From contig JBCLLN010000007.1 of NCBI GenBank assembly GCA_039738635.1, positions 1 to 42,203 on the forward strand: a stretch of DNA of 42,203 nucleotides, in the 5' to 3' direction. The DNA is from JBCLLP01 sp039738635 (GTDB lineage Bacteria; Patescibacteriota; Saccharimonadia; CAILAD01; BJGX01). The notes under the pieces were generated by a model. That model saw only the letters and a list, made by a program, of their open reading frames with translations. It was not told the DNA's origin and did no database searches. Position 1 is the first letter of the stretch; each line of letters begins with the position of its first letter. This document shows positions 29,982 through 36,500 of this stretch, piece by piece. The position numbers were made by a program, and so were the translations under genes.

Positions 29982-30019
29982 ATTATATTAAATTAGCACT
30001 CTATTGTCAAGAGTGCTAA
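29982..30019 (-). promoter_or_regulatory. CIRCE operator and promoter of hrcA-grpE-dnaK operon
   Basis: A perfect CIRCE inverted repeat TTAGCACTC-N9-GAGTGCTAA (29993-30019). On minus, a consensus -35 TTGACA (30005-30010) lies inside the CIRCE spacer, followed by 17 bp and TATAAT (29982-29987). HrcA bound at CIRCE would cover the -35. A further half site GAGTGCTA lies at 29965-29972, just downstream of the predicted transcription start. Confidence 0.95.
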
Positions 30020-30036
30020 TTTTGCGTAAGTCTAGT

Positions 30037-30714
30037 CTAGTAACTAAGGCTTGTAAGTAGGCTTTTGTATTGCACAAATACTGGGTTGTTCAGGTAGTCT
30101 TGAACTGATTTAGCACCAGCTAGATTCAAATTAAAATTCATTAAGGCGGGTTGGCCAGACTGTGTGATATTTTTGCCATCAATGAAATTCATGAATTCGT
30201 CAGGCGAGTCGGAAAGTCCTACATATACTTTGCCTTCAACGTTGTAAAAATTGATATATCTAGTTTTGCCAAGCACTGTTATCTTATCAGATTGCAAAAT
30301 CTTACATTCGCCAGGGCAACTCCCACCTATCCCAAACAGGCCAGTACCTATTGTTATCTCCGTCCCATTGGGAGCTACTAGTAGTATCAAATCTCTTGGT
30401 AGACTTTCACCTTCGGCAGGTGTTGAGGTGTCGGTTAACTTAAAGTCTTTAGGGTAGTTAAATTTTAGTTTTTCGTACTCGGTGGTGTAGCTTATTGGCT
30501 TTTGGGGGGTAGCGGTTCTTACATTAATTTCTTTTTCTTGGGCAGACTTTTGTTGGATGGCTTGACTATTCATATACCAGCACACGCTGGCAACCATTAA
30601 TAATGCAATAAGTATGACTATAATTATTACTATGATTAGTTTCTTATTCTTATTATCTTCTTTGTCTTTTGATACTTCCGGCTGTGAATCTTTTATGGGC
30701 CTGTTTTCTTCCAT
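30037..30714 (-). CDS. Membrane-anchored protein, paralog family member 1
   Basis: A 225-residue protein. It has an acidic/Lys-rich cytoplasmic N-terminus (MEENRPIKDSQPEVSKDKED), a membrane helix (about 28-48) and WYMNSQAIQQKSAQEKEINV. The outer domain begins TTEYEKLKFNYPKDFKLTDT and has two Cys (GSCPGECKIL). The first about 70 residues, promoter and leader are shared with the genes at 32378-33133 and 34771-35337. The outer domains differ, so this is a shared export/anchor module with variable heads. Function unknown. AAAAAGGC precedes the ATG. Confidence 0.75.
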   Translation of the reverse strand: MEENRPIKDSQPEVSKDKEDNKNKKLIIVIIIVILIALLMVASVCWYMNSQAIQQKSAQEKEINVRTATPQKPISYTTEYEKLKFNYPKDFKLTDTSTPAEGESLPRDLILLVAPNGTEITIGTGLFGIGGSCPGECKILQSDKITVLGKTRYINFYNVEGKVYVGLSDSPDEFMNFIDGKNITQSGQPALMNFNLNLAGAKSVQDYLNNPVFVQYKSLLTSLSY

Positions 30715-30733
30715 TGTTTGTAAGCCTTTTTTA

Positions 30734-30829
30734 AGTAATAGTTATTGGTTATTATAATACGCTTTAGAGTAATAGTACAAATACGATAATCATTAACAAC
30801 TGCCAGATAGCTAAAAGAAATCTATGGCG
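30734..30829. repeat. Promoter-leader block, copy 1 (near-identical to 33153-33247)
   Basis: 96 bp differing from the second copy by one indel and one substitution. It contains the -35 TTGTAC, an 18-bp spacer and TATAAT (minus, 30751-30780), plus about 50 bp upstream of the -35 that is also conserved. The remainder of the 30715-30969 gap holds other repeat segments only. Confidence 0.85.
30751..30780 (-). promoter_or_regulatory. Promoter of membrane-anchored paralog 1
   Basis: TTGTAC (30775-30780), an 18-bp spacer and TATAAT (30751-30756) on minus. The hexamers and spacer are the same as at the other two paralogs. Confidence 0.7.
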
Positions 30830-30834
30830 TTTAT

Positions 30835-30883
30835 GGCAAGGCAGGCAGGAGCTCACTCCGTAAAAAAGTGGTTACATGTTGTT
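30835..30883 (+). repeat. Dispersed TCACYCCGTAAA repeat, copy 1
   Basis: GGCAAGGCAGGCAGG ... CTCACTCCGTAAA, then AGTGGTTACATGTTGTT, is closely similar to 34561-34608. A shorter relative is at 35366-35391. Just after it, GGGGTGAGACCCTG (30919-30932) is the reverse complement of a segment of the second copy. Confidence 0.6.
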
Positions 30884-30969
30884 ATATAGCAACCCCACAA
30901 CAAAACCTGCATCTTCGTGGGGTGAGACCCTGGATACAAGGTACCGTTGAGGGGGTAAGAAAGTCTAGG

Positions 30970-32028
30970 CTATTTCTTAAAGAAGTCCTTGAACACCACT
31001 TTTAATTGTTCGTTGTTGCTCGCCATATCGTTGGCACTAAACGATGGGTATGTTGTAAACAGATTTTCTTTTTGGAATTTAGGCTGCTGCCATAGACCTG
31101 CAAGATGTGTACTGACTAGCTCTTTGAGTCTGTTCTTGTCCTCAATATTCGGGATGTTTCCGAAGTTCAACGAAGCCGTGCCGTACTTGTAGAATGTAAC
31201 CAAGCTTTTTTCACCTATCTCTTTAAACCGTATCCCTATACTTGTCGTTCCCATGATCGTACTACTAGATTTGCTAAGTAGGAGCTCAATCAACTCCCTT
31301 ACTGCTACATATTCTTTATCCGGCAGCTTAGTCTGAATCGAAGCCCATAGTTCATCCATGGTAATGCTACTGGAGCGGGGCTTTTGCCCGACAACATCTT
31401 TTTTTACTTCAGCTCCAAATATCTTCGGGATAAGTATCTCGAATGTTTTGTGTTTGTAGTACTTCAGCTCAACCGCATATATATCAAATCTACTGTTTTG
31501 GTTTACATATAACACTAGGTCCTTAAGGTTGGGTTCAAGCCTGTCCATGAGCACTACAAACTTAATTACACCTTCAGCCAAGTTCGACTTAATATTAGTC
31601 AGATATTCCGGATCTGCCGTTTCTCCAAAGAATTTTACAAACTTATCTTCGAATTTTTCACCAAAGTGCTTGGTAGTCTTTTCGTCCAGACTCGCTATAA
31701 ATACATCAAAATTAACAGCATGTCGCCAGAGAGAAGCACCATAATCCAGAGCTTGAGCGACAACATAACGCTTATCGGGATTCTTCTGTAGTTTAGTTTC
31801 AATCACGTAAATATTACCCTTCGCATCAAAACCCAAAGCGTCTATTGGGCCACTATTGGTCCAGAATTCTCTCGCTGCAATAAATAATCGAGTGTCCGAA
31901 TCTATTTCATACAAAGGGATAGTGTTGGGGTTATCGTGTATGAGCTGCTGCAGCTTGCTCTCTTGATCAAGAGGAGTCTCAGTGATAGTTTCAGCTTCTT
32001 TACCGTTTTCAGAAATTATTATTGCCAT
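30970..32028 (-). CDS. PD-(D/E)XK nuclease-like protein (DUF91/NucS-like N-terminal)
   Basis: A 352-residue protein. The N-terminal half holds a PD-(D/E)XK-type core: FWTNSGPIDALGFDAKGNIY, then VIETKLQKNPDKRYVVAQAL (D ... E-x-K near residue 75), ending with LDYGASLW. The C-terminal half (about 220-352) is alpha/beta without a recognised motif. Such proteins are nucleases or nuclease-derived DNA-binding proteins in defence and repair. ATG 32028 is preferred because GGGAGGTG stands 6 nt upstream; a longer GTG start would overlap this Shine-Dalgarno. It is flanked by two repeat-associated paralogs, so it is probably mobile cargo. Confidence 0.8.
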   Translation of the reverse strand: MAIIISENGKEAETITETPLDQESKLQQLIHDNPNTIPLYEIDSDTRLFIAAREFWTNSGPIDALGFDAKGNIYVIETKLQKNPDKRYVVAQALDYGASLWRHAVNFDVFIASLDEKTTKHFGEKFEDKFVKFFGETADPEYLTNIKSNLAEGVIKFVVLMDRLEPNLKDLVLYVNQNSRFDIYAVELKYYKHKTFEILIPKIFGAEVKKDVVGQKPRSSSITMDELWASIQTKLPDKEYVAVRELIELLLSKSSSTIMGTTSIGIRFKEIGEKSLVTFYKYGTASLNFGNIPNIEDKNRLKELVSTHLAGLWQQPKFQKENLFTTYPSFSANDMASNNEQLKVVFKDFFKK

Positions 32029-32261
32029 ATAGCGCACCTCCCTTATTTTTTAGTATCCAAGGTGGCGTCTTCAATACCAAAGGACAGCCACACTAGACAA
32101 TCATCATTGTACCGCTAACCAGAGGTGAAAAGCTAGCAATCAAACTATTAACCAAAGAATTAACAAATAAGGTCAAACCTTTATAGGAGTAATTTATTGT
32201 AAGCTAATAATCAGCTAAATCGTATTTCAGGTTTGGTATTTGACCCCCAATTCTACGTTCC

Positions 32262-32295
32262 CACAAGGAGCCTCCTTATAAGGAGGCTCCTTGTG
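32262..32295. repeat. Perfect 34-bp palindrome
   Basis: CACAAGGAGCCTCCTTA is followed immediately by its exact reverse complement. A second hairpin (CTCCTAGA/TCTAGGAG, 32320-32341) lies 24 bp away. There is no T-run, so it is not a classic terminator. The rest of 32038-32377 has no gene. Confidence 0.75.
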
Positions 32296-32377
32296 ATTCT
32301 CATTAGACTACAGATTTACCTCCTAGATTATATTCTAGGAGTGGCGCCTATCTATGTAAACCTAGACAGACAATCTT

Positions 32378-33133
32378 CTATATATCAGTCTTATGTCCAT
32401 AGGTGATACTCAAGATAAATGAATTGTCGTCGAGCTGAGCAATAATATCCTTAAAGTTGAATGACTCGGACCCAGGTACTTCAGACTTCAGAATGTAGTA
32501 CGGCTCTTCGTTTGTCTGTAGTTCCTGCTTTGAAAAAGCAGTAAAGTATGCACCCTCGTTGCCACGATACAATGTTTTTTTAGTTCCAAAAGTTCCCATG
32601 TTTAAGAGACCAAAATAACCATAGTTTTTATCCGCATTAGGTTCTTTGAAAAGCAAATCTCTGTCTGGTATATCATTAGGACGCTCATCTGATGTAGCTA
32701 TTGTATCGGATTCTAATACAGAGGAGACGGAGCTGCCATCATCAAGTAGCCACTTATCCTGTTGTAAGTTGGCAACGACACTTTTCAATTTATCAGGTAC
32801 AGGATAGTTTAGCTTTAGTAATACTGTTTCACCTTCATAACACACTTTCCTCTCGTCTGAGCATATCGAAGCAGTGGCAGCGCCAACCTTGACATACTTA
32901 ACATTCTTTAACATTTTGTCAATTTCAGCATTGCCAGTTTGGGTGGCTTGATGTGTTGGTTCGTTGCTTTTTATGGGTTTATACTTTGACTGCCAAATAT
33001 ACCAGCCAGCACCACTAATCAAAACAACCATTAATAATGCAATAATTATGACTACAATTATTAGTTTCTTATGATCGTCTTTGTTTTCTGGGACTTCCGG
33101 CTGTGGGAGTATGCTGGGTATGGTTTCTTCCAT
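32378..33133 (-). CDS. Membrane-anchored protein, paralog family member 2
   Basis: A 251-residue protein. The N-terminus MEETIPSILPQPEVPENKDD leads to a membrane helix (about 23-47) and a linker with PTHQATQTGN. The outer domain contains ATASICSDERKVCYEGETV (two Cys, possible disulfide) and ends LDDNSFILSITYGHKTDI. It shares its anchor, leader and promoter with the proteins at 30037-30714 and 34771-35337, but the outer domain is unrelated by eye. Function unknown. Confidence 0.75.
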   Translation of the reverse strand: MEETIPSILPQPEVPENKDDHKKLIIVVIIIALLMVVLISGAGWYIWQSKYKPIKSNEPTHQATQTGNAEIDKMLKNVKYVKVGAATASICSDERKVCYEGETVLLKLNYPVPDKLKSVVANLQQDKWLLDDGSSVSSVLESDTIATSDERPNDIPDRDLLFKEPNADKNYGYFGLLNMGTFGTKKTLYRGNEGAYFTAFSKQELQTNEEPYYILKSEVPGSESFNFKDIIAQLDDNSFILSITYGHKTDI

Positions 33134-33152
33134 TGTTTGTAAGCCTTTTTAA

Positions 33153-33247
33153 AGTAATAGTTATGGTTATTATAATACGCTTTAGAGTAATAGTACAAAT
33201 ACGATAATCATTAACAACTGCCAGATAGCTAAAAGAAATGTATGGCG
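33153..33247. repeat. Promoter-leader block, copy 2
   Basis: 95 bp nearly identical to 30734-30829. It carries TTGTAC-18-TATAAT on minus (33169-33198) for the gene ending at 33133. Confidence 0.85.
33169..33198 (-). promoter_or_regulatory. Promoter of membrane-anchored paralog 2
   Basis: TTGTAC (33193-33198), 18 bp and TATAAT (33169-33174) on minus. Confidence 0.7.
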
Positions 33248-33268
33248 CTCATCATATGAACCACGACA

Positions 33269-33297
33269 TTGTCTTTGCCTGACAGTCTGAGTATAAT
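33269..33297 (+). promoter_or_regulatory. Promoter of the glycosyltransferase gene (leaderless)
   Basis: TTGTCT (33269-33274), a 17-bp spacer and TATAAT (33292-33297). ATG 33305 follows after 7 nt. Confidence 0.7.
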
Positions 33298-33304
33298 CAG
33301 CTAT

Positions 33305-34462
33305 ATGAATGCTATAAAAAAGTTAGATAAGAAAAACGTTATTATCCTCTATGCTCGTGTAGGAGGAGGACACTATAGTGTTGCTAAAACTATTGAAGTA
33401 GCGCTTAGGAAACAATATGGCAATAAGTTATCTTGCACGCTTGTTGATATTTTAGATGCGAGATACACGCCACCCTCGATTGCAAAGCTACCCAAACTTT
33501 ACCCGAAAATCTCGAAAGTCCCTGAAATCTATAATTTACTTTATCGGCTGACTGATGGCCGGGTACGTAATCGACTTATTACCAGCTTTAACTGGCTTTA
33601 TACCAAAGATAATATCGCTAAATTTGCTGATAATGCATTGGATAGACCAGTTGATCTAGTGGTTACGACATTCGCCTTTGTTGGTGGGCTAGTCTTAAAT
33701 CACTTTGAGAAGACAGATCAGCAAACTCCGCTTGTAACAGTCGTAACTGATTGGGGTAAGGTTCACTCTGCTTGGTATGATCCGCGGATGGCATATTGTT
33801 TCGTACCAACCAAACAGGTCTATGATAATGCGGTTGAACAAGGGATTGATCCATCTCGCGTCATAATAGTCGGTTATCCGACTTCTTCTTTATTTGTTCC
33901 GGCTAGTGATAAGCAGAGGAAGCAGTTACGTGAGAAACTTAACTGGCCAGAGAATGACTTTGTAACTCTTTTAATGGGTGGTGAGCTCGGTATAGGGGAA
34001 ATGCTAGCAGTAGCGCGCAAGGTTCGTCAGAGAGCATCTGATGTGTTTCTAGTCGCAGGTTGTGGCAAAAATGAAGTGCTGAAGCGAAAGCTTAGCAAAT
34101 TACTAGGGTCTTCACAGGTTCTGGGGTTTGTTTCCCAGAGCAAGGTAGCCGAGCTTTACCGAGCAGCAGATGTGTTGATTACAAAGAGCGGAGGAGCAAC
34201 CATTGCCGAGGCCATAAACTCTCAATTGCCTATTGTTACTGATGACTACACATTTGAACAGGAAAAGGCTAACACCGATTATATTGTTAACGAAGGAATT
34301 GGAGTCAAAGCCGACTCGATACGTGCAGTTGCCGATTTAGTGGAAGATTTACGTTCTAACCCCGACAAACTTGCCGAAATGCGCCAGAAAATTCGGGACT
34401 TAAGCCATCCAGAAGCTGCCGAAATTATAGCAAAAAGACTTGGGAAACTGATTGAATTGTAA
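33305..34462 (+). CDS. MGDG-synthase/MurG-like glycosyltransferase (GT28 family)
   Basis: A 385-residue GT-B protein. The N-terminal domain starts NVIILYARVGGGHYSVAKTI, with the GGGH loop of MGDG synthases, and has TTFAFVGGLVLNHF and LVTVVTDWGKVHSAW. The C-terminal nucleotide-sugar domain has LLMGGELGIGEMLAVARKV and VLITKSGGATIAEAINSQLP (acceptor of UDP-sugar). This matches processive diacylglycerol glucosyl/galactosyltransferases that make glycolipids at the inner membrane face. The start is ATG 33305; the upstream in-frame TTG 33269 is itself the -35 box. The gene stands between divergent accessory genes and its composition differs from the core. Confidence 0.88.
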   Translation: MNAIKKLDKKNVIILYARVGGGHYSVAKTIEVALRKQYGNKLSCTLVDILDARYTPPSIAKLPKLYPKISKVPEIYNLLYRLTDGRVRNRLITSFNWLYTKDNIAKFADNALDRPVDLVVTTFAFVGGLVLNHFEKTDQQTPLVTVVTDWGKVHSAWYDPRMAYCFVPTKQVYDNAVEQGIDPSRVIIVGYPTSSLFVPASDKQRKQLREKLNWPENDFVTLLMGGELGIGEMLAVARKVRQRASDVFLVAGCGKNEVLKRKLSKLLGSSQVLGFVSQSKVAELYRAADVLITKSGGATIAEAINSQLPIVTDDYTFEQEKANTDYIVNEGIGVKADSIRAVADLVEDLRSNPDKLAEMRQKIRDLSHPEAAEIIAKRLGKLIEL

Positions 34463-34560
34463 TCTGAATAATGATATTGTACAGCTATCATTTAACTCGT
34501 ATTTTAACGAGGGGCTGTCTAGCTTCAACATTTGAACTTTGAAAGTTATGTGGCAGGGTT

Positions 34561-34608
34561 GGCAAGGTTGGCAGGGTCTCACCCCGTAAAAAGTGGTTAT
34601 GTGTTGTT
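34561..34608 (+). repeat. Dispersed TCACYCCGTAAA repeat, copy 2
   Basis: Closely similar to 30835-30883. It is preceded by further GGCAGGGTT units (34551-34570). The 34463-34770 gap contains this, the CCAGGG hairpin copy and the next promoter, and no gene. Confidence 0.6.
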
Positions 34609-34640
34609 GTAGGTTTCTCCGTGATCAGCTAAATTGTATC

Positions 34641-34660
34641 ATTCCAGGGAGACACCCTGG
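34641..34660 (+). repeat. Dispersed CCAGGG-agaca-CCCTGG hairpin, copy 4
   Basis: All 20 bases are identical to 18871-18890 and 19570-19589 although it lies 15 kb away. ATCAA follows. Confidence 0.75.
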
Positions 34661-34705
34661 ATCAACTAGATCAATTTACTAAGCATTTGTTAATAATCAC
34701 AATAT

Positions 34706-34735
34706 TTGTACTATTACTCTAAAGCGTATTATAAT
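34706..34735 (+). promoter_or_regulatory. Promoter of membrane-anchored paralog 3
   Basis: TTGTAC (34706-34711), 18 bp and TATAAT (34730-34735). The spacer is the same as in the two minus-strand paralogs, and upstream similarity is weaker. Confidence 0.7.
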
Positions 34736-34770
34736 AACCATAACTATTACTTAAAAAAAGGCATAAAACA

Positions 34771-35337
34771 ATGGAAGAAAACAGACCCAGCATACCCCAA
34801 CAGCCGGAAGTTCCAGAAAGCAAAGACGATAATAAAAAACTAATAATGGTAATAATTGTAGCCATAATTATTGCATTATTAATGGTTGGTGGAATGTGGT
34901 GGTATATGGATAGTCAAGCCACCAAACAAAAGTCTGCCCAAGAAAAAGAAATTAATGATTTAAAAACCAAAATAGCTAGCCTAGAGCAAGACAAGGGCAC
35001 ACCAAATGATTTAACTGTAACCCAATCTCAAGATAAAATGATTTCAGATATACTGAACTTCCTATCAGCCTACCATACAAAAAATGGTGTTTACCCAGAG
35101 AACGATTCCACAAGCACCGATTTATTAAAATTAGCCTGGCGATATAACTATAACTTCAAGTCGGGAGGACCAGTTTTAAAATGCCCTGAAGATGCAAGAT
35201 TCTTTAGCTACACAGGATATACTAATCAAAAAACTAACGCTATTGATACTTTTGAGCTTTATTATTGTGACAAAAACACTATGATAAAGAAAACTCAAAA
35301 AGATATAGACCCAGCACCAGTCCATACTGCTGATTAA
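34771..35337 (+). CDS. Membrane-anchored protein, paralog family member 3 (pilin-like head)
   Basis: A 188-residue protein. MEENRPSIPQQPEVPESKDD is followed by a membrane helix (about 24-46) and a short coiled coil (QEKEINDLKTKIASLEQDK). The outer domain contains ILNFLSAYHTKNGVYPENDS, which resembles the alpha-helix/YP block of type II/IV pseudopilins, and two Cys (LKCPED ... YYCDKN). It lacks a prepilin cleavage motif. Anchor and promoter are shared with the paralogs at 30037 and 32378, but it is on the opposite strand. Function unknown. Confidence 0.75.
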   Translation: MEENRPSIPQQPEVPESKDDNKKLIMVIIVAIIIALLMVGGMWWYMDSQATKQKSAQEKEINDLKTKIASLEQDKGTPNDLTVTQSQDKMISDILNFLSAYHTKNGVYPENDSTSTDLLKLAWRYNYNFKSGGPVLKCPEDARFFSYTGYTNQKTNAIDTFELYYCDKNTMIKKTQKDIDPAPVHTAD

Positions 35338-35365
35338 TGTTTCATTTATTCTAGATAATTAGCAT

Positions 35366-35391
35366 CTAGGGTCTCACCCCGTAAAGAGTGG
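35366..35391 (+). repeat. Dispersed TCACCCCGTAAA repeat, short copy 3
   Basis: GGGTCTCACCCCGTAAA followed by GAGTGG matches 34574-34595 with one change. It lies in the spacer between two convergent genes. Confidence 0.55.
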
Positions 35392-35488
35392 CCGCACTTA
35401 AGAATACAGAATTAAATTTTTGAACGGAGCCCCCGTGTATTTTAAGTTTGCTATAAAGGTTCGGCCTTATATTCCCCCTAGAAGCAAG

Positions 35489-36157
35489 CTACTTAATAAC
35501 TTTGAAAGTCGTAAAGTGAGAGTAGCAGGTAGGCGCGCCACCTTCACCACTAAGCTTCAATCTCTCGAGTTCTAATACAATAGGTTTGTTAGCTGTTGCA
35601 GCCATTACTGCAGATGTATCACCTTTAGAAACCGTGTATTCTTGACTGCCTCTTGTGTCTGAATTATTAGAGTATGACACTTGCTCGTTAATTATGCAGC
35701 CCATTCCTACCGATTTGTCTTGGACGAAAGAATTACCACTTTGATTCTTCAAATAGGTGAAGATATTTGTGTTTTCTGTTCGTGTAATATTAAAGAATAC
35801 ATAGTCATATTGCTTACAATTTTCCTGGCAAAAATCTTCGTTACGCTTAACTGTCGTGGCGTAACCCTCTACTTGTAAGGTGCCATATTCGCCACTATCC
35901 CCAAAAGTACCCTTTAATAATGTTTTAGGCTTAGGCGGTTCTGTCTTTTGAGATTCTGTTTGATTTTGCGTAGTATTTGCCTGTTCCTGATTTGTCTTAC
36001 TATTTTGGCGGTCATACACAAACCAACCGACAGCGCTTATAAGCCCGATAAAGACTATAACTATTAGTATCTCTACAATACTAAACCCTTTTTTATTATC
36101 TTTAGCTACATCCAAATGGCTATCTTGCTTTTCTTGTGGTGGCAACTTTTCTTCCAT
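35489..36157 (-). CDS. Prepilin-like protein with type IV pilin N-terminus
   Basis: A 222-residue protein. A 24-residue hydrophilic leader ends in K-K-G, and the mature N-terminus FSIVEILIVIVFIGLISAVG has Glu at position 5, a clear prepilin peptidase signal. After WFVYDRQ comes a Gln/Thr-rich linker and a beta-rich head with several Cys (EDFCQENCKQYD and VGMGCII). The leader start MEEKLPP is like that of the neighbouring anchored paralogs. Its promoter is TTGGAT-17-TATAAT at 36189-36217, inside the duplicated lepA-tail segment. Leader about 25 nt with AAGGGG before the ATG. Confidence 0.82.
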   Translation of the reverse strand: MEEKLPPQEKQDSHLDVAKDNKKGFSIVEILIVIVFIGLISAVGWFVYDRQNSKTNQEQANTTQNQTESQKTEPPKPKTLLKGTFGDSGEYGTLQVEGYATTVKRNEDFCQENCKQYDYVFFNITRTENTNIFTYLKNQSGNSFVQDKSVGMGCIINEQVSYSNNSDTRGSQEYTVSKGDTSAVMAATANKPIVLELERLKLSGEGGAPTCYSHFTTFKVIK

Positions 36158-36187
36158 AATAATTTGACCCCTTATGCTTTATATAAC

Positions 36188-36347
36188 AATTATAGGCTTT
36201 ATTTATTCTTAATCCAAATAATACTAATCGCGTTTTAGTAGTACCATAAAGGCTTCTGGTGGAATATCTACCTTGCCTATCTTCTTCATCCGCTTTTTAC
36301 CTTTTTTTTGCTTATCAAGTAACTTGTTTTTGCGGCTAACATCGCCA
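36188..36347. repeat. 160-bp duplicate of lepA 3' end plus promoter, copy A
   Basis: Aligns without gaps to 40010-40169 with about 8 substitutions. It contains the last about 40 codons of lepA (through GDVSRKNKLLDK ... LLKRD) and the TTGGAT/TATAAT promoter. Here it drives the prepilin-like gene. It is truncated upstream at the GDV codons. Confidence 0.92.
36189..36217 (-). promoter_or_regulatory. Promoter of the prepilin-like gene (duplicated)
   Basis: TTGGAT (36212-36217), 17 bp and TATAAT (36189-36194) on minus. It is the counterpart of 40011-40039. Confidence 0.7.
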
Positions 36348-36500
36348 GTTATCACACTATGATTATTGTCTTTCGGTGCTTGCACTCCAGACACAAAGAT
36401 AATATAGAAACTCCCTAGATCAATCTTTTTTTGCTGGGAAGTAGCTGCCTCTTGTTTTGTAATCCTCGGGTACTATATCCTTGATGAAGCCTTTGCTCAT
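36224..36500 (-). pseudogene. Small coupled ORF frameshifted into a lepA-tail fragment
   Basis: ATG 36500 overlaps the stop of the large PEP-synthase-like gene (ATGA), with GGAGAGGTG upstream, so it is well placed for coupled translation. The frame reads MSKGFIKDIVPEDYKTRGS ... KKD and stops at 36420 after 26 residues. A single-base shift at a run of seven A (36426-36432) would continue it as IDLGSFYIIFVSGVQ ... HSVIT and then into the last codons of lepA, ending at 36224 (about 91 residues). The part before GDVSRK is not lepA. It is either a decayed gene cut by recombination or a slippage product. Confidence 0.55.

Noticed and set aside
29921..29983. Longer HrcA start at 29983
   Set aside because: Its ATG overlaps the -10 box of the CIRCE promoter and would lie upstream of the transcription start.
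33269..33304. Longer glycosyltransferase start at TTG 33269
   Set aside because: The TTG is the first half of the -35 box, and the -10 box lies inside the extension. ATG 33305 fits the promoter.
36188..36500. A second lepA gene
   Set aside because: Only the last about 40 codons match lepA. The upstream sequence is unrelated and no GTPase domain is present.
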